From: Aureivirga sp. CE67
GTDB taxonomy: Bacteria > Bacteroidota > Bacteroidia > Flavobacteriales > Flavobacteriaceae
Direction: 5' to 3'
DNA: 64,000 nucleotides
NCBI RefSeq assembly: GCF_015767245.1
Contig: NZ_JADOTV010000012.1
Location: 62,001-126,000, forward strand
A program made the translations under genes and the position numbers. Below, in pieces: positions 26,724 to 35,464 of this stretch; positions within the stretch are counted from its first letter, which is position 1, and each line of letters opens with the position of its first letter. The notes below the pieces were generated by a model that saw only the letters and a program-made list of their open reading frames with translations, had not been told where the DNA came from and made no database searches.

Positions 26724-27207
26724 TTTAATTTGGTTTAAATACTAAAAATTTTTACTGTTATTTTTTAAATAGTGTAAAACTGTAATTATAAACGTTGTTA
26801 AATTGTATTGAAAGATTGTATTTTAAAATTGTACAAGAATGCTTTTCCTTTGAATAGAATATGATTTATTTCAACCGTTAGTTTTTGTTATTTAAAGTTT
26901 GCTCTTTTTTTTTAATTATAAAAGAAATTTCAGGAATAAATTTTTGTAGTCTACTGGTATTAAGTGTGTTGTGTTTATTTATTCTATATTGAAGTTGAAA
27001 AAAAGTGTAGTTAGACCAAAAAAATCACATGAATTTTTTAAGAATATAGGAAATTTAAAATTTGAAAGGTTTTGTAGATTTAATTGGCTTAGGGATAGCA
27101 GCGGCATCCTTTTGCTGCCTGCATTTTTGCAGCAAAAGATATAGCGAATAGCCAGACCTTTTTCCTGAAGTTTTTTACGAAAGGAAAAAGGGAAGCTCCA
27201 AAATAAA
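26724..27207. other. 484-bp region without a gene; holds a structured RNA element
   Basis: Upstream of the 604-aa operon and downstream of the tandem paralogues. The left part is AT-rich and should hold the operon promoter. Positions about 27088-27200 form a G/C-richer conserved-looking element described separately; the 85-aa minus-strand ORF drawn across it (26979-27236) is not a plausible gene. Confidence 0.6.
27088..27202 (+). ncRNA. structured RNA element, candidate Flavo-1-like
   Basis: The segment begins GGCTTAGGGATAGCAGCGGC, followed by the hairpin CTTTTGCTGC (27109-27118) / GCAGCAAAAG (27129-27138), then ATATAGCGAATAGCC, then a second hairpin CCTTTTTCCT / AGGAAAAAGG, and ends GAAGCTCC. 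The arrangement GCRGCATCCTTTT-hairpin-AAAAGATAYAGCG-AATAGC...GCTCC is one I recall as a dispersed conserved RNA motif in Flavobacteria; the Rfam name Flavo-1 is my best but uncertain match. Strand is inferred from that resemblance. Confidence 0.55.
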
Positions 27208-27612
27208 TTAAAACTTGATAATCTCTTTTTTGTCAATACTGATAAGCGATTTTAGTTTATCGCTTACTTTTTTCAATTGCCCTCTGATTTTATCTTTTTT
27301 TTCTAAAGCTTCTTCTAGATTTGAGCAAGGAATTGTAAAGTCGTTTCTTGAAAGTAAATCAATCAGAAAAATAGGAATTTCTTCTTCTTTTAATTCTGCA
27401 TCTCGAAAAATCGTTGGTTTTGTATAATATTGTTCTGTAAATTGGATAATCAGTAAGCTGCCCAATTCTTGATAAAATTTGCTCATAATATCTAATTCTT
27501 CCTCAGAAAAATAGATTTGTGCGGTCAACATATAGTATATAAAAATTTGTTCTTTTTTATAGGTAAGCTTAATGTTTCTCTCGATTTTATCTAGTTGAAA
27601 TTGGACTTGCAT
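27208..27612 (-). CDS. hypothetical protein, paralogue of 27655-28068
   Basis: Unrecognised 134-residue soluble protein. It begins MQVQF, has a central helix-rich part (YFSEEELDIMSKFYQELGSL) and ends in a predicted coiled coil (EEALEKKDKIRGQLKKVSDKL, about 100-120) followed by SLISIDKKEI. The next gene upstream has the same opening MQVQF, the same coiled-coil region and the ending VSIHNKEI at the same place, so the two are tandem duplicates with diverged middles. Probably an operon (42-bp gap). Confidence 0.6.
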   Translation of the reverse strand: MQVQFQLDKIERNIKLTYKKEQIFIYYMLTAQIYFSEEELDIMSKFYQELGSLLIIQFTEQYYTKPTIFRDAELKEEEIPIFLIDLLSRNDFTIPCSNLEEALEKKDKIRGQLKKVSDKLKSLISIDKKEIIKF

Positions 27613-27654
27613 TTTTTATTTTGTTTCTTGAAAATGAGTTGTTAAGATACAAAA

Positions 27655-28068
27655 TTATCCAGCTAAATTTAAAATTTCTTTATTATGAATGCTTACTAAA
27701 ACTTTCAATTTCTTATTAATTACTTTCAGATTATCTTCAATTTTTTTTCTATTTTCAAATAAATCATTTACGTTTTCACAAAGCGTGTTTAATTTCATAT
27801 CAGCCAAAACATCTGCTAAAATCACATTTTTATTTTCAAACTTTAGTTTGCTTCCAAAAAGTTTTTTAGGTCCATTATACACCTTAGTTGTCACAATTGG
27901 ATAATCACAAAGAAAATTTCCAAGAGTTTTCAGCATGATTTTTTCGTCATCTGATAAAATAAAATTTGCTTGAAGGTATTTTAAAATCTTCGTTTTTTTT
28001 GAAGAAAAGAAAACTTGTGAACAATTATATTCGATTGTTTCTTGGTGATAGCTAAATTGTACTTGCAT
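27655..28068 (-). CDS. hypothetical protein, paralogue of 27208-27612
   Basis: Unrecognised 137-residue soluble protein with the layout of its downstream neighbour: MQVQF start, helical centre (FILSDDEKIMLKTLGNFL), coiled-coil-like helix (LFENRKKIEDNLKVINKKL) and VSIHNKEILNLAG at the end. No domain is known to me. Nothing in the sequence shows a membrane or DNA-binding role. Confidence 0.6.
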   Translation of the reverse strand: MQVQFSYHQETIEYNCSQVFFSSKKTKILKYLQANFILSDDEKIMLKTLGNFLCDYPIVTTKVYNGPKKLFGSKLKFENKNVILADVLADMKLNTLCENVNDLFENRKKIEDNLKVINKKLKVLVSIHNKEILNLAG

Positions 28069-28208
28069 GACTTTTTGTTTTTATCTCTTTTGTTATCACA
28101 AAGATAAATTAGTATATCGCCAAAGGGTGTCGGATTAATTACTTATATTTTTTTTAACTAAAAATAATTTTAATAAATAGTAATTTAAGGAGATAAAATG
28201 TTGAGGAT

Positions 28209-28598
28209 ATGTGGAAGAAATTTATTTATTTTTTAGTTGGAACTTTATTTTTGGTAGGTTGTAGTAGCGATGATAATGGAGATAATTTTCAAATTTCAGC
28301 GAGTTATTTTGAAAATATACGTTTGAATTCAGAAACGCCGATTCAGGTTTTAATTCAACCTGTGATAAATTCTACGGATTCGATTTATAATTATTCTTAT
28401 AATCTTGATGGAGCTGGGCAAATTCAGATTAAAGATGGCGCTGTTTTAGAGCCAGATGATGAATTTCAGACACAAAAATTGACGAGTACTTTTTTGTTTA
28501 CACCAACACAATTAGGACCAAATTATATCAATTTTCGAGTTTATAATGCTTCTACTAATAGAGAGTTTAGAATTTTTTATGATGTGATTGCAGAATAA
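28209..28598 (+). CDS. small lipoprotein, TraQ/DUF3872-like pattern
   Basis: A 129-residue lipoprotein with lipobox LVGC (Cys18) followed by SSDDNGD, an acidic tether common in flavobacterial surface lipoproteins. The mature part is a small beta-sandwich: INSTDSIYNYSYNLDGAGQI, then DGAVLEPDDEF, then STFLFTPTQLGPNYINFRVY. This succession resembles the DUF3872/TraQ-type Ig-like domain of Bacteroides conjugative elements (YxYxxDGxGxI, DG-V-xPxD), but no other tra genes are present. Role unknown. Confidence 0.6.
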   Translation: MWKKFIYFLVGTLFLVGCSSDDNGDNFQISASYFENIRLNSETPIQVLIQPVINSTDSIYNYSYNLDGAGQIQIKDGAVLEPDDEFQTQKLTSTFLFTPTQLGPNYINFRVYNASTNREFRIFYDVIAE

Positions 28599-28649
28599 TT
28601 TACTTTTGTTCTTTCCGTTTTAGAGGAGAAGATTTATTTTACAGAAAAA

Positions 28650-28657
28650 TAAATTTG
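28650..28657 (+). promoter_or_regulatory. -7 box of wecB operon
   Basis: TAAATTTG matches TAnnTTTG and lies 19 bp before the ATG at 28676. It overlaps the TTG at 28655 that could otherwise be taken as the start, supporting the ATG. Confidence 0.5.
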
Positions 28658-28675
28658 CATAATTCAAAAGAAAGA

Positions 28676-29752
28676 ATGAAAAAAATAGTAACAATATTAG
28701 GAGCTAGGCCACAATTTGTGAAGGCAGCGGTTTTAAGTCGTGTGATTCAAAAATACAATGAAATTGAAGAAGTAATCATTCATACTGGGCAACATTATGA
28801 CCAGAATATGAGTGATATTTTCTTTGAAGAAATGCAGATACCGAAGCCAAAATACAATTTGCAAATTAATGGACTTCGTCATGGAGCGATGACAGGGCAG
28901 ATGTTGGAGAAAATTGAAGAGATTTTGGTAGAAGAAAAACCAGATATTGTTGTTATTTATGGAGATACAAATTCTACGCTAGCAGGAGCTTTAGCAGCGA
29001 AAAAACTACATATCAAAGTTGTTCATATTGAAGCAGGATTAAGATCTTTCAATATGAAAATGCCAGAAGAAATCAATAGAATTATGACAGATCGTATTTC
29101 AGATTTATTGCTTTGTCCAACAGATGCTGCAGTAGAAAATCTGAAAAATGAAGGTTTTGAAAATATGGATGTTATTTTCGAAAAATCTGGTGATATCATG
29201 AAAGATGCTGTAGAATATTATAGTACACTTTCAGAAGAAAAATCTTCCGTTGTGGAAGATTTAGATTTAGAAAAAGGAAATTTTGTTTTAGCTACCATTC
29301 ATCGTCAAGAAAATACGGATGATATTGAGAAATTAAAAGAAATTTTTAAATCTTTAGAAGAAATCAATTCTAAATGTGAAGTTGTAATTCCTTTACATCC
29401 AAGAACGAAAAAAATATTAGCAGAACATGATTTAATGTTTCAAATGACAGCGATAGAGCCTGTCGGATATTTTGATATGTTAGAGTTGTTGAAGAATTGT
29501 AAAATGGTGCTTACAGATTCTGGAGGATTGCAAAAAGAAGCTTTTTTCAACCAAAAACCTTGTATTATTGCAAGAGAAGAAACTGAATGGACAGAATTAG
29601 TTTCTAATGGTTTTGCAAAATTGGTTGGATCTGATTTGGAGAAAATTTTGACTGCTTTTTATGATTTTTCAGAAGAAAACCTTGATTTTTCAATGAATTT
29701 ATTTGGTGAAAATGTTGGAGAAACAATTTATCAATCCATTTTAAAATTATAA
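28676..29752 (+). CDS. wecB: UDP-N-acetylglucosamine 2-epimerase (non-hydrolysing)
   Basis: A 358-residue cytoplasmic enzyme that interconverts UDP-GlcNAc and UDP-ManNAc for cell-surface polysaccharide. Hallmarks: GARPQFVK at the start, IHTGQHYDQNMSD, VYGDTNSTLAGALAA near 95, HIEAGLRSF near 118 and TDSGGLQKEA near 280, all as in WecB/MnaA. The start at ATG 28676 gives the usual MKKIVTILGARP beginning. A Wzx-like flippase begins 1 bp after its stop, so the pair is one transcriptional unit for glycan synthesis and export. Confidence 0.95.
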   Translation: MKKIVTILGARPQFVKAAVLSRVIQKYNEIEEVIIHTGQHYDQNMSDIFFEEMQIPKPKYNLQINGLRHGAMTGQMLEKIEEILVEEKPDIVVIYGDTNSTLAGALAAKKLHIKVVHIEAGLRSFNMKMPEEINRIMTDRISDLLLCPTDAAVENLKNEGFENMDVIFEKSGDIMKDAVEYYSTLSEEKSSVVEDLDLEKGNFVLATIHRQENTDDIEKLKEIFKSLEEINSKCEVVIPLHPRTKKILAEHDLMFQMTAIEPVGYFDMLELLKNCKMVLTDSGGLQKEAFFNQKPCIIAREETEWTELVSNGFAKLVGSDLEKILTAFYDFSEENLDFSMNLFGENVGETIYQSILKL

Positions 29753-29753
29753 T

Positions 29754-31265
29754 ATGAGTGTTGTTTTATCACAATCTTTTCGAAACACACTAATTCTTTT
29801 TCTTGGTTTTGCTATTGGAGGAATCAATACGTTGTTTTTATACACACATTTTATTGATGAGGATTATTACGGTTTAGTAACTTTCCTTTTTTCTGCCGCC
29901 AATCTGATTTTACCTTTGGTAGTTTTCGGTACACAACACACAATTATCAAGTTTTTTTCAAGTTTTTCGACCAAAGAAAAACAAGATCAATTTTTGAGTT
30001 TTACTTTGCTGATGCCTTTGTTTTTTATCATTCCTCTCGGGTTGATAGGAACCACTTTTTATAATGGAATTTCCACATGGATTTCTTCTAAAAATGCAAT
30101 TATAAAAAATTATAGTTTTATTATCTTTTTCTCTGCAATTTTTATGGGATATTTTGAGGTTTTTTATGCTTGGACAAAAGTGAAATTAAAATCGGTTTTC
30201 GGGAATTTTGTCAAAGAAATATTTCATAGAGTTTGTGCTACAATTTTGTTGTTTTTGGTTTATTTTAAAGTCATAAATGAAGAGCAATTTGTTTTGGCAA
30301 TGCTTGCTGTTTATTTCTTCAGAATGCTGATTATGATTGTATATGCTTTGATTGTTTATACACCAAAATTCAATTTTACGATTCCAGATAATGTAAAACA
30401 GCTTTTTTCTTATTCCTTTTTTATTATTGTAGCTGGTTCAGCTGGAAGTATTTTGCTGGAAATTGATAAAGTGATGATTCCTCAACTGATAGAAATTGAA
30501 GAAGTTGCTTATTATTCGGTGGCAATTTATATTGGTTCTGTAGTTGGAATTCCACTTCGTGCTATGCAACAAATCATTACGCCACTTACCGCAAAAGCGT
30601 TGAATAATAACGATAATAATGAAGTAGAACGATTGTATCATAAAAGTTCGATTAATTTGTTAGTTGTTGGAGGTTTGTTGTTTCTATTAATCAATTTGAA
30701 CATTTTAGATATGTACAAAATTATTAATAAACCAAGTTATACGGAAGGAATTTGGGTGGTGTTGATTATTTCTATTGCAAAACTTTTTGATATGCTTTTA
30801 GGAACGAATAAAATCATAATTGCAAATTCTAAATACTACAGATTATTCTTTTATATTTCTGTGGGAATGGCTTTAACTGTGATTGTTTTCAATAGAATTT
30901 TAATTGCAAAAATTGGAAATGATGGAGCAGCTTTAGCAACTTTGATTACCAATGTAATTTTCGGAATTGTTGGAATTGTTTTAGTCAAAAGAAAATTTGG
31001 TTTTCTTCCTTTTACATCTAAAACTTGGATTTCCATAGCTTGTATTGTGATCGCTTTTTTAGGTTTTTCTCAAATTCCAAATGATGCTTTTACTTTTATA
31101 AAAGATATTATTGTTTTTGATAAAAACATAAGTCCAGTACTTTCTATAATTATTCGATCTATTTTGGTAAGCTTCTTGTATCTTGTTGTAATTTATAGTC
31201 TTAAATTATCGTTAGATTTAAATAAGACAATTCAAAATATCATTCAAAAACGAAAATTATTTTAA
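29754..31265 (+). CDS. polysaccharide flippase, Wzx/MurJ-like (MOP superfamily)
   Basis: A 503-residue inner-membrane protein with about 14 hydrophobic helices and basic loops, typical of the oligosaccharide flippase (Wzx/RfbX) branch of the MOP superfamily. Loops such as LEIDKVMIPQLI and YYSVAIYIGSVVGIPLRAMQQ are of the family type. It would flip lipid-linked sugar units across the inner membrane. Coupled to wecB (1-bp gap); no glycosyltransferases follow, so it may serve a distributed pathway. Confidence 0.85.
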   Translation: MSVVLSQSFRNTLILFLGFAIGGINTLFLYTHFIDEDYYGLVTFLFSAANLILPLVVFGTQHTIIKFFSSFSTKEKQDQFLSFTLLMPLFFIIPLGLIGTTFYNGISTWISSKNAIIKNYSFIIFFSAIFMGYFEVFYAWTKVKLKSVFGNFVKEIFHRVCATILLFLVYFKVINEEQFVLAMLAVYFFRMLIMIVYALIVYTPKFNFTIPDNVKQLFSYSFFIIVAGSAGSILLEIDKVMIPQLIEIEEVAYYSVAIYIGSVVGIPLRAMQQIITPLTAKALNNNDNNEVERLYHKSSINLLVVGGLLFLLINLNILDMYKIINKPSYTEGIWVVLIISIAKLFDMLLGTNKIIIANSKYYRLFFYISVGMALTVIVFNRILIAKIGNDGAALATLITNVIFGIVGIVLVKRKFGFLPFTSKTWISIACIVIAFLGFSQIPNDAFTFIKDIIVFDKNISPVLSIIIRSILVSFLYLVVIYSLKLSLDLNKTIQNIIQKRKLF

Positions 31266-31275
31266 AATAAAATAT

Positions 31276-32385
31276 ATGAGAACAACATTACTTTTTTCTT
31301 TATTCTTAATCGGAATTTTAAATTCTATAGGACAAAATTTGGTTAAAAACCCGAGTTTTGAAAACACAAAAGAATGTGCGCATACTTTGGATATGATTCA
31401 AGGAAATGTAGAAAATTGGACAAAAGGAAATCTAGCAACACCAGATTTGTTCAATGCATGTTTTAAAGAAGGAAAAGAGAATGTTGGTCTGATTAATAAT
31501 TTTGCAGGATCTCAACAAGCAAAATCTGGTCAAAACTATATTGGATTTATTGTTTTAAAAGATGGCGGAAATTATCGAGAATACATTCAAGGAGAGTTAA
31601 TTGATACATTAGAGCAACATAGAAAATATCGTTTGAGTTTTTATATCAGTAGTGCAGAATCTTATAATTATTCGATAAAAGATTTGGGTGTAGTTTTTTT
31701 AGAAAAACCAATAATTGTTCCTACAAATAAAATTATCACAAAACCAGATATTCAGCGATATTCTAAGAAATTACACTATAAAGAAATCAATTCTGATACT
31801 TTTTGGGATGATCAAGAAAATTGGCAAAAAGTAACTTTAGAATTTATAGCAGAAGGATATGAAACCTTCTTTGTGATAGGAAATTTTAGAGCTACAAATG
31901 GTACAGAAAAAAAGGCGAAACCTGGAGAATTTGAAAAGAAAGGTTATGCATATTATTTTTTAGATATGGTTGAAATGATTCCTTTGGAGAAAATTGAGCC
32001 AGAACCAGAGCCAGAAGTTGAGGAAATCGCAATAGAAATAGATACAAAATATACTTTAAAAGATGTTTTGTTTGAAACGAATAAAGCAACTTTGGTAGAA
32101 GATTCTCTGAAAGAATTAGAAAAACTTGCAGCTTATTTGAAAAGACATCCAGAATTTAAAATTGAAATCCACGGACATACGGATAATGTCGGTAGTTTGT
32201 TGTTTAATCATAATTTATCCATTGATCGAGCAAAAGCGGTTGCACAGTATTTTATTTCCAAAGAAATTGAAGAAGAAAGAATTAAAACAAAAGGATATGG
32301 AAACTCTCGACCAGTAGCTTCTAACGAAACAGAAGAAGGAAGAGCAAAGAATAGGAGAGTGGAGTTTTTTATTCGAAAAAAATAG
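31276..32385 (+). CDS. OmpA family outer membrane protein
   Basis: A 369-residue envelope protein: signal peptide (about 1-19, SIG-Q), an N-terminal beta-rich domain (about 22-235) of the kind found in flavobacterial OmpA proteins (NLVKNPSFENTKEC start, LSFYISSAESY), a proline/glutamate-rich hinge (EPEPEPEVEE near 240), and a C-terminal OmpA/MotB peptidoglycan-binding domain (about 255-369; IEIHGHTDNVGS and NLSIDRAKAV, RVEFFI). It anchors the outer membrane to peptidoglycan. It starts 10 bp after the flippase. Confidence 0.9.
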   Translation: MRTTLLFSLFLIGILNSIGQNLVKNPSFENTKECAHTLDMIQGNVENWTKGNLATPDLFNACFKEGKENVGLINNFAGSQQAKSGQNYIGFIVLKDGGNYREYIQGELIDTLEQHRKYRLSFYISSAESYNYSIKDLGVVFLEKPIIVPTNKIITKPDIQRYSKKLHYKEINSDTFWDDQENWQKVTLEFIAEGYETFFVIGNFRATNGTEKKAKPGEFEKKGYAYYFLDMVEMIPLEKIEPEPEPEVEEIAIEIDTKYTLKDVLFETNKATLVEDSLKELEKLAAYLKRHPEFKIEIHGHTDNVGSLLFNHNLSIDRAKAVAQYFISKEIEEERIKTKGYGNSRPVASNETEEGRAKNRRVEFFIRKK

Positions 32386-32407
32386 CGAAAAATTAGAGAA
32401 GTCTAGT

Positions 32408-32415
32408 TACATTTG
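32408..32415 (+). promoter_or_regulatory. -7 box of the class IV aminotransferase gene
   Basis: TACATTTG, matching TAnnTTTG, 21 bp before the ATG at 32437. Confidence 0.5.
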
Positions 32416-32436
32416 CATTTCAAAATTTTATACAAT

Positions 32437-33258
32437 ATGTTGAATTTTAATGGAAGTGTAATTACGGAAGCAGAATTGAATATTTCTAGTAAAAATAGAG
32501 CTTTCAATTACGGAGATGCAATTTTTGAAACGATTAAAGTTTTAGGTGGAAAAGTGGTTTTTACTGAAGATCATTATTTCCGTTTAATGGCTTCAATGCG
32601 AATGCTTCGTATGGAAATTCCGATGAGCTTTACACTTGAATTTTTTGAAGAAGAAGTTTTAAAAACAATTCCAAATAAAGAAGATAATTTCCGAATACGT
32701 TTTACAGTTTCTAGAAAAGATGGAGGATTATACACACCAGAGTCTAGAGATATTGATTATTTAGTTACTTCTGCGCCTTTGACAGTTGCGATTAAAGAAA
32801 AATATACGGTAGATTTATTTAAAGATTATTATGTGTATTCTGGTTTACTTTCTACAGTGAAAACAACAAATAAAATGTTGAATGTTGTAGCGAGTATTTT
32901 TGCAGAAGAAAATGAGTTGGATAACTGTATTTTATTAAACGAGAAAAAACACGTTGCAGAAGTAATCAACGGGAATTTCTTTTTGGTAAAAGGAGATGAA
33001 ATCATCACACCAGCATTGACAGAAGGATGTGTAAAAGGAGTAGTGAGAAAGAAACTTTTAGAGATTATTTCAAAGAATATGAACATGACTTTAAAAGAGG
33101 CTACAATTTCTCCTTTTGATTTACTAAAAGCGGATGAGTTGTTTATTACAAATGCAATTGTAGGAATTCAATCTATTACAAATTATAGAAAGAAAGTTTA
33201 CGGAACAGAAGTTGCAGACGAATTAAGAGTACAATTGGAAAGATTAATGAATATGTAA
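32437..33258 (+). CDS. aminotransferase class IV (BCAT/ADC lyase-like)
   Basis: A 273-residue PLP enzyme of fold type IV. The opening LNFNGSVITEAELNISSKNRAFNYGDAIFETIKV and the later KTTNKMLNVVASIFAEE (with the likely catalytic Lys near 145) are standard for the PabC/IlvE/D-amino-acid transaminase group (motif blocks quoted in parts: NRAFNYGDAIFETIKV; TPALTEGCVKGVVR near 190). It could be 4-amino-4-deoxychorismate lyase in folate synthesis or a branched-chain aminotransferase; sequence alone does not settle this. ATG 32437 chosen, because the upstream TTG lies in the promoter. Confidence 0.85.
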   Translation: MLNFNGSVITEAELNISSKNRAFNYGDAIFETIKVLGGKVVFTEDHYFRLMASMRMLRMEIPMSFTLEFFEEEVLKTIPNKEDNFRIRFTVSRKDGGLYTPESRDIDYLVTSAPLTVAIKEKYTVDLFKDYYVYSGLLSTVKTTNKMLNVVASIFAEENELDNCILLNEKKHVAEVINGNFFLVKGDEIITPALTEGCVKGVVRKKLLEIISKNMNMTLKEATISPFDLLKADELFITNAIVGIQSITNYRKKVYGTEVADELRVQLERLMNM

Positions 33259-33278
33259 TTTTTCAAGAAAAAATAAAG

Positions 33279-33318
33279 AAAAAAGGATTAAGCTTTTCAG
33301 TAAGTTTAATCCTTTTTT
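33279..33318. terminator. bidirectional terminator
   Basis: AAAAAAGGATTAA (33279-33291) pairs with TTAATCCTTTTTT (33306-33318); its right arm overlaps the stop codon of the yqgE gene on the minus strand. Confidence 0.9.
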
Positions 33319-33877
33319 AGTTTAAGTTCGGATTGCTAGGAGCGTTTGCCCAAATAGCGTAGTCGCCACCCATTTTTAGAAGCTGATTTTTCCAGATGTT
33401 AGAATCATCAATCTTCAGAATGTTTTTATATTTATTTTCAACAACAAGCCAAGAATCGATTTTGATTTCTTCTAGCAATTGAGAAGAACCCCAACCAGAA
33501 TAACCTAAAAAGAAACGAATATCGTCTTCACTTAATTTATCTTCATTTAAAAGAGTATTTACAATTTTAAAATCTCCTCCCCAAAATATTCCATCAGCAA
33601 CTTCAATACTGTTCGGAATCAAATCAGGAACTTTATGAATAAAATAAAGGTTTTCTTGTTCTACAGGTCCACCATGATAAATCTTAAAAGAGCTTTTTAC
33701 ACTCGGAATTAAATCATGTAAGGTGTATTTTGTAGGCTTGTTCAAAATAAATCCAACAGAACCTTCATTTTGGTTATGCTCGGTTAAAAGTATAACAGTT
33801 CTATTAAATGAAGAGTCATTTAAAATAGATGGTTCGGCAACCAGTAAGTTTCCTTTTATTGGATTTTTTAAGATCAT
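33317..33877 (-). CDS. YqgE/AlgH family protein
   Basis: A 186-residue cytoplasmic protein of the YqgE/AlgH (UPF0301) family. The beginning KGNLLVAEPSILNDSSFNRTVILLTEH and the block GSVGFILNKPT near 38-48 are near-diagnostic, as is YHGGPVEQENLYFIH near 68-82 and LGYSGWGSSQLLEE near 124-137. The family folds like a two-layer sandwich; its biochemical role is still unclear. In this genome it follows the HU gene at a 100-bp distance on the minus strand. Confidence 0.93.
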   Translation of the reverse strand: MILKNPIKGNLLVAEPSILNDSSFNRTVILLTEHNQNEGSVGFILNKPTKYTLHDLIPSVKSSFKIYHGGPVEQENLYFIHKVPDLIPNSIEVADGIFWGGDFKIVNTLLNEDKLSEDDIRFFLGYSGWGSSQLLEEIKIDSWLVVENKYKNILKIDDSNIWKNQLLKMGGDYAIWANAPSNPNLN

Positions 33878-33928
33878 TAGAAATAAATTTTTGAATACTT
33901 AAATTTAAATATTTTAGGTACAAAAAAA

Positions 33929-33953
33929 GCTTTCTTTATTGTTAAAAGAAAGC
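33929..33953 (-). terminator. terminator of the HU gene
   Basis: Stem GCTTTCTTT (33929-33937) / AAAGAAAGC (33945-33953) with a 7-nt loop and a T tract on the minus strand, downstream of the HU stop. Confidence 0.85.
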
Positions 33954-33979
33954 CTTTTAATTATATTTTAATATAAAAT

Positions 33980-34252
33980 TTAGTTTACAGAATCTGCTAA
34001 AGAAGCTCCTGCTTTAAATTTTACAACATTTTTAGCAGCGATTTGGATTTCTTTCCCTGTTTGAGGGTTTCTTCCAGTTCTTGCTTCTCTCTTAGATACA
34101 GACCAAGTTCCCCATCCTACTAAAGCAACTTTATCACCTTTCTTTAAAGACTCAGTTACGTTGTTCGTTAAAGACTCTAAAGCAGCTTTTGCAGCAGTTT
34201 TAGAAATTCCTGCGTCAGCAGCCATTGCATCAATTAAATCTGATTTGTTCAT
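33980..34252 (-). CDS. hup: HU family DNA-binding protein
   Basis: A 90-residue nucleoid protein of the HU/IHF family, exactly the normal length. It shows the amphipathic N-terminal helices ([21 protein letters not shown]), the [19 protein letters not shown] beta-arm with the conserved R-x-GRNPxTG loop (arm tip Pro that kinks DNA; given here as [15 protein letters not shown] in part), and the C-terminal [12 protein letters not shown]. It compacts and bends DNA. It is monocistronic with a strong promoter and a terminator. Confidence 0.97.
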   Translation of the reverse strand: MNKSDLIDAMAADAGISKTAAKAALESLTNNVTESLKKGDKVALVGWGTWSVSKREARTGRNPQTGKEIQIAAKNVVKFKAGASLADSVN

Positions 34253-34309
34253 AATTTAAAATGTTGAATTAATTTGGTTAAACAATATATTTATTCAAAA
34301 ATTGTATAA

Positions 34310-34339
34310 CAAATATAGACGGAATGAGGGTTTACACAA
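34310..34339 (-). promoter_or_regulatory. promoter of the HU gene
   Basis: On the minus strand TTG (34337-34339), a 19-bp spacer, then TATATTTG (34310-34317): a close match to the Bacteroidota primary-sigma consensus TTTG/TTG-N19-TAnnTTTG. The ATG is 58 bp downstream. Confidence 0.75.
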
Positions 34340-34438
34340 GTTTTATCCCAAAAAAAACCATAAATTGTTAATAACTCAGTGAAATTGTTAATAACCTCCT
34401 CGCTAAAAAGCTTGAAATGGGCTAAAACAATAGTAAAA

Positions 34439-35383
34439 TCAGTACATGCGAGCGTTTTCCTCAAAGCTAAATCCGTTCATCAAACTTTTAGAATCCATTA
34501 ACTTTTTTCCTGATAGTTTTAAAGAGTTAATTTTCAAAAATCCGTCCTTTACAGCTACTTTTAAATCCGATTTTGAAGCTACAATTTGTCCGTTTTCTAA
34601 AGAATGTTCTTCATATACTTTTTCTACATTATAAATCTTAGCAGAAAGTTCTTTTTCTCCAGAAATTATATTTGTCCAAGCTGCAGGATATGGATTTAGA
34701 CCACGAATATGATTATAAATAGCTTCTAAATTATTTTCCCAATTAATTTTACAAGTATCTGTGTGGATTTTGTATGCTGTCTTTTCTTCTTTCTCAGGTT
34801 GCTTTTGTGTTGTTACTTTATCTTCTGCAATTAATTTTACAGTTTCTACAACCACCTCACTTCCCATGTGCATCAAACGATCATGAAGTTCTCCAACAGT
34901 TTCTGATTCTGAAATTGGTGTTTCTTTTTGTAAAATAATTTCTCCCGTATCAATTTTTTCATCGATAAAGAAAGAAGTAACTCCAGTTTTTGTTTCTCCA
35001 TTGATAATTGCCCAGTTAATTGGCGCAGCACCACGATATTCTGGAAGAAGCGAAGCATGAAGATTGAAAGTTCCATATTCTGGCATTCCCCAAACTACTT
35101 TTGGCAACATACGGAAAGCAACCACAATATTTAAATTTGGCTTATAACTTTCTAATTCTGCTAAAAACTCCTCATTTTTCAAATTTGTTGGTTGTAAAAC
35201 AGGAAGATTTTTCTCTAAAGCATATTTTTTTACCGCAGATTGATTCAATTTTCTTCCTCTTCCTGCTGGTTTGTCTGGCGCAGTAATTACTGCAACAACA
35301 TTATAATTATTTTCTAATAATCCGTCCAAAATAGTCACAGCAAAATCTGGTGTTCCCATAAAGACGATTCTCAAATCTCTCAT
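34439..35383 (-). CDS. fmt: methionyl-tRNA formyltransferase
   Basis: A 314-residue enzyme that formylates initiator Met-tRNA with 10-formyl-tetrahydrofolate. Hallmarks are RIVFMGTPDFAV at the start, the folate-binding and catalytic block NLHASLLPEYRGAAPINWAI (Asn about 106, His 108, in two pieces: NLHASLLPEYRGAAP and INWAI), and the later INGETKTGVTSFFIDEK (Asp of the active site). The C-terminal tRNA-binding beta-barrel (about 205-314) is present. Standard length. Confidence 0.97.
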   Translation of the reverse strand: MRDLRIVFMGTPDFAVTILDGLLENNYNVVAVITAPDKPAGRGRKLNQSAVKKYALEKNLPVLQPTNLKNEEFLAELESYKPNLNIVVAFRMLPKVVWGMPEYGTFNLHASLLPEYRGAAPINWAIINGETKTGVTSFFIDEKIDTGEIILQKETPISESETVGELHDRLMHMGSEVVVETVKLIAEDKVTTQKQPEKEEKTAYKIHTDTCKINWENNLEAIYNHIRGLNPYPAAWTNIISGEKELSAKIYNVEKVYEEHSLENGQIVASKSDLKVAVKDGFLKINSLKLSGKKLMDSKSLMNGFSFEENARMY

Positions 35384-35464
35384 TTTAGCTTGGTTTTAAT
35401 CGTTAAAATTAGACTTACGATTTTCTTTTGAATTGATAAATAGAACTTTAGTTTAAAAATAAGA

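Noticed and set aside
26979-27236. 85-aa minus-strand ORF
   Set aside because: It runs through the structured RNA element and reads like random sequence; nothing supports translation.
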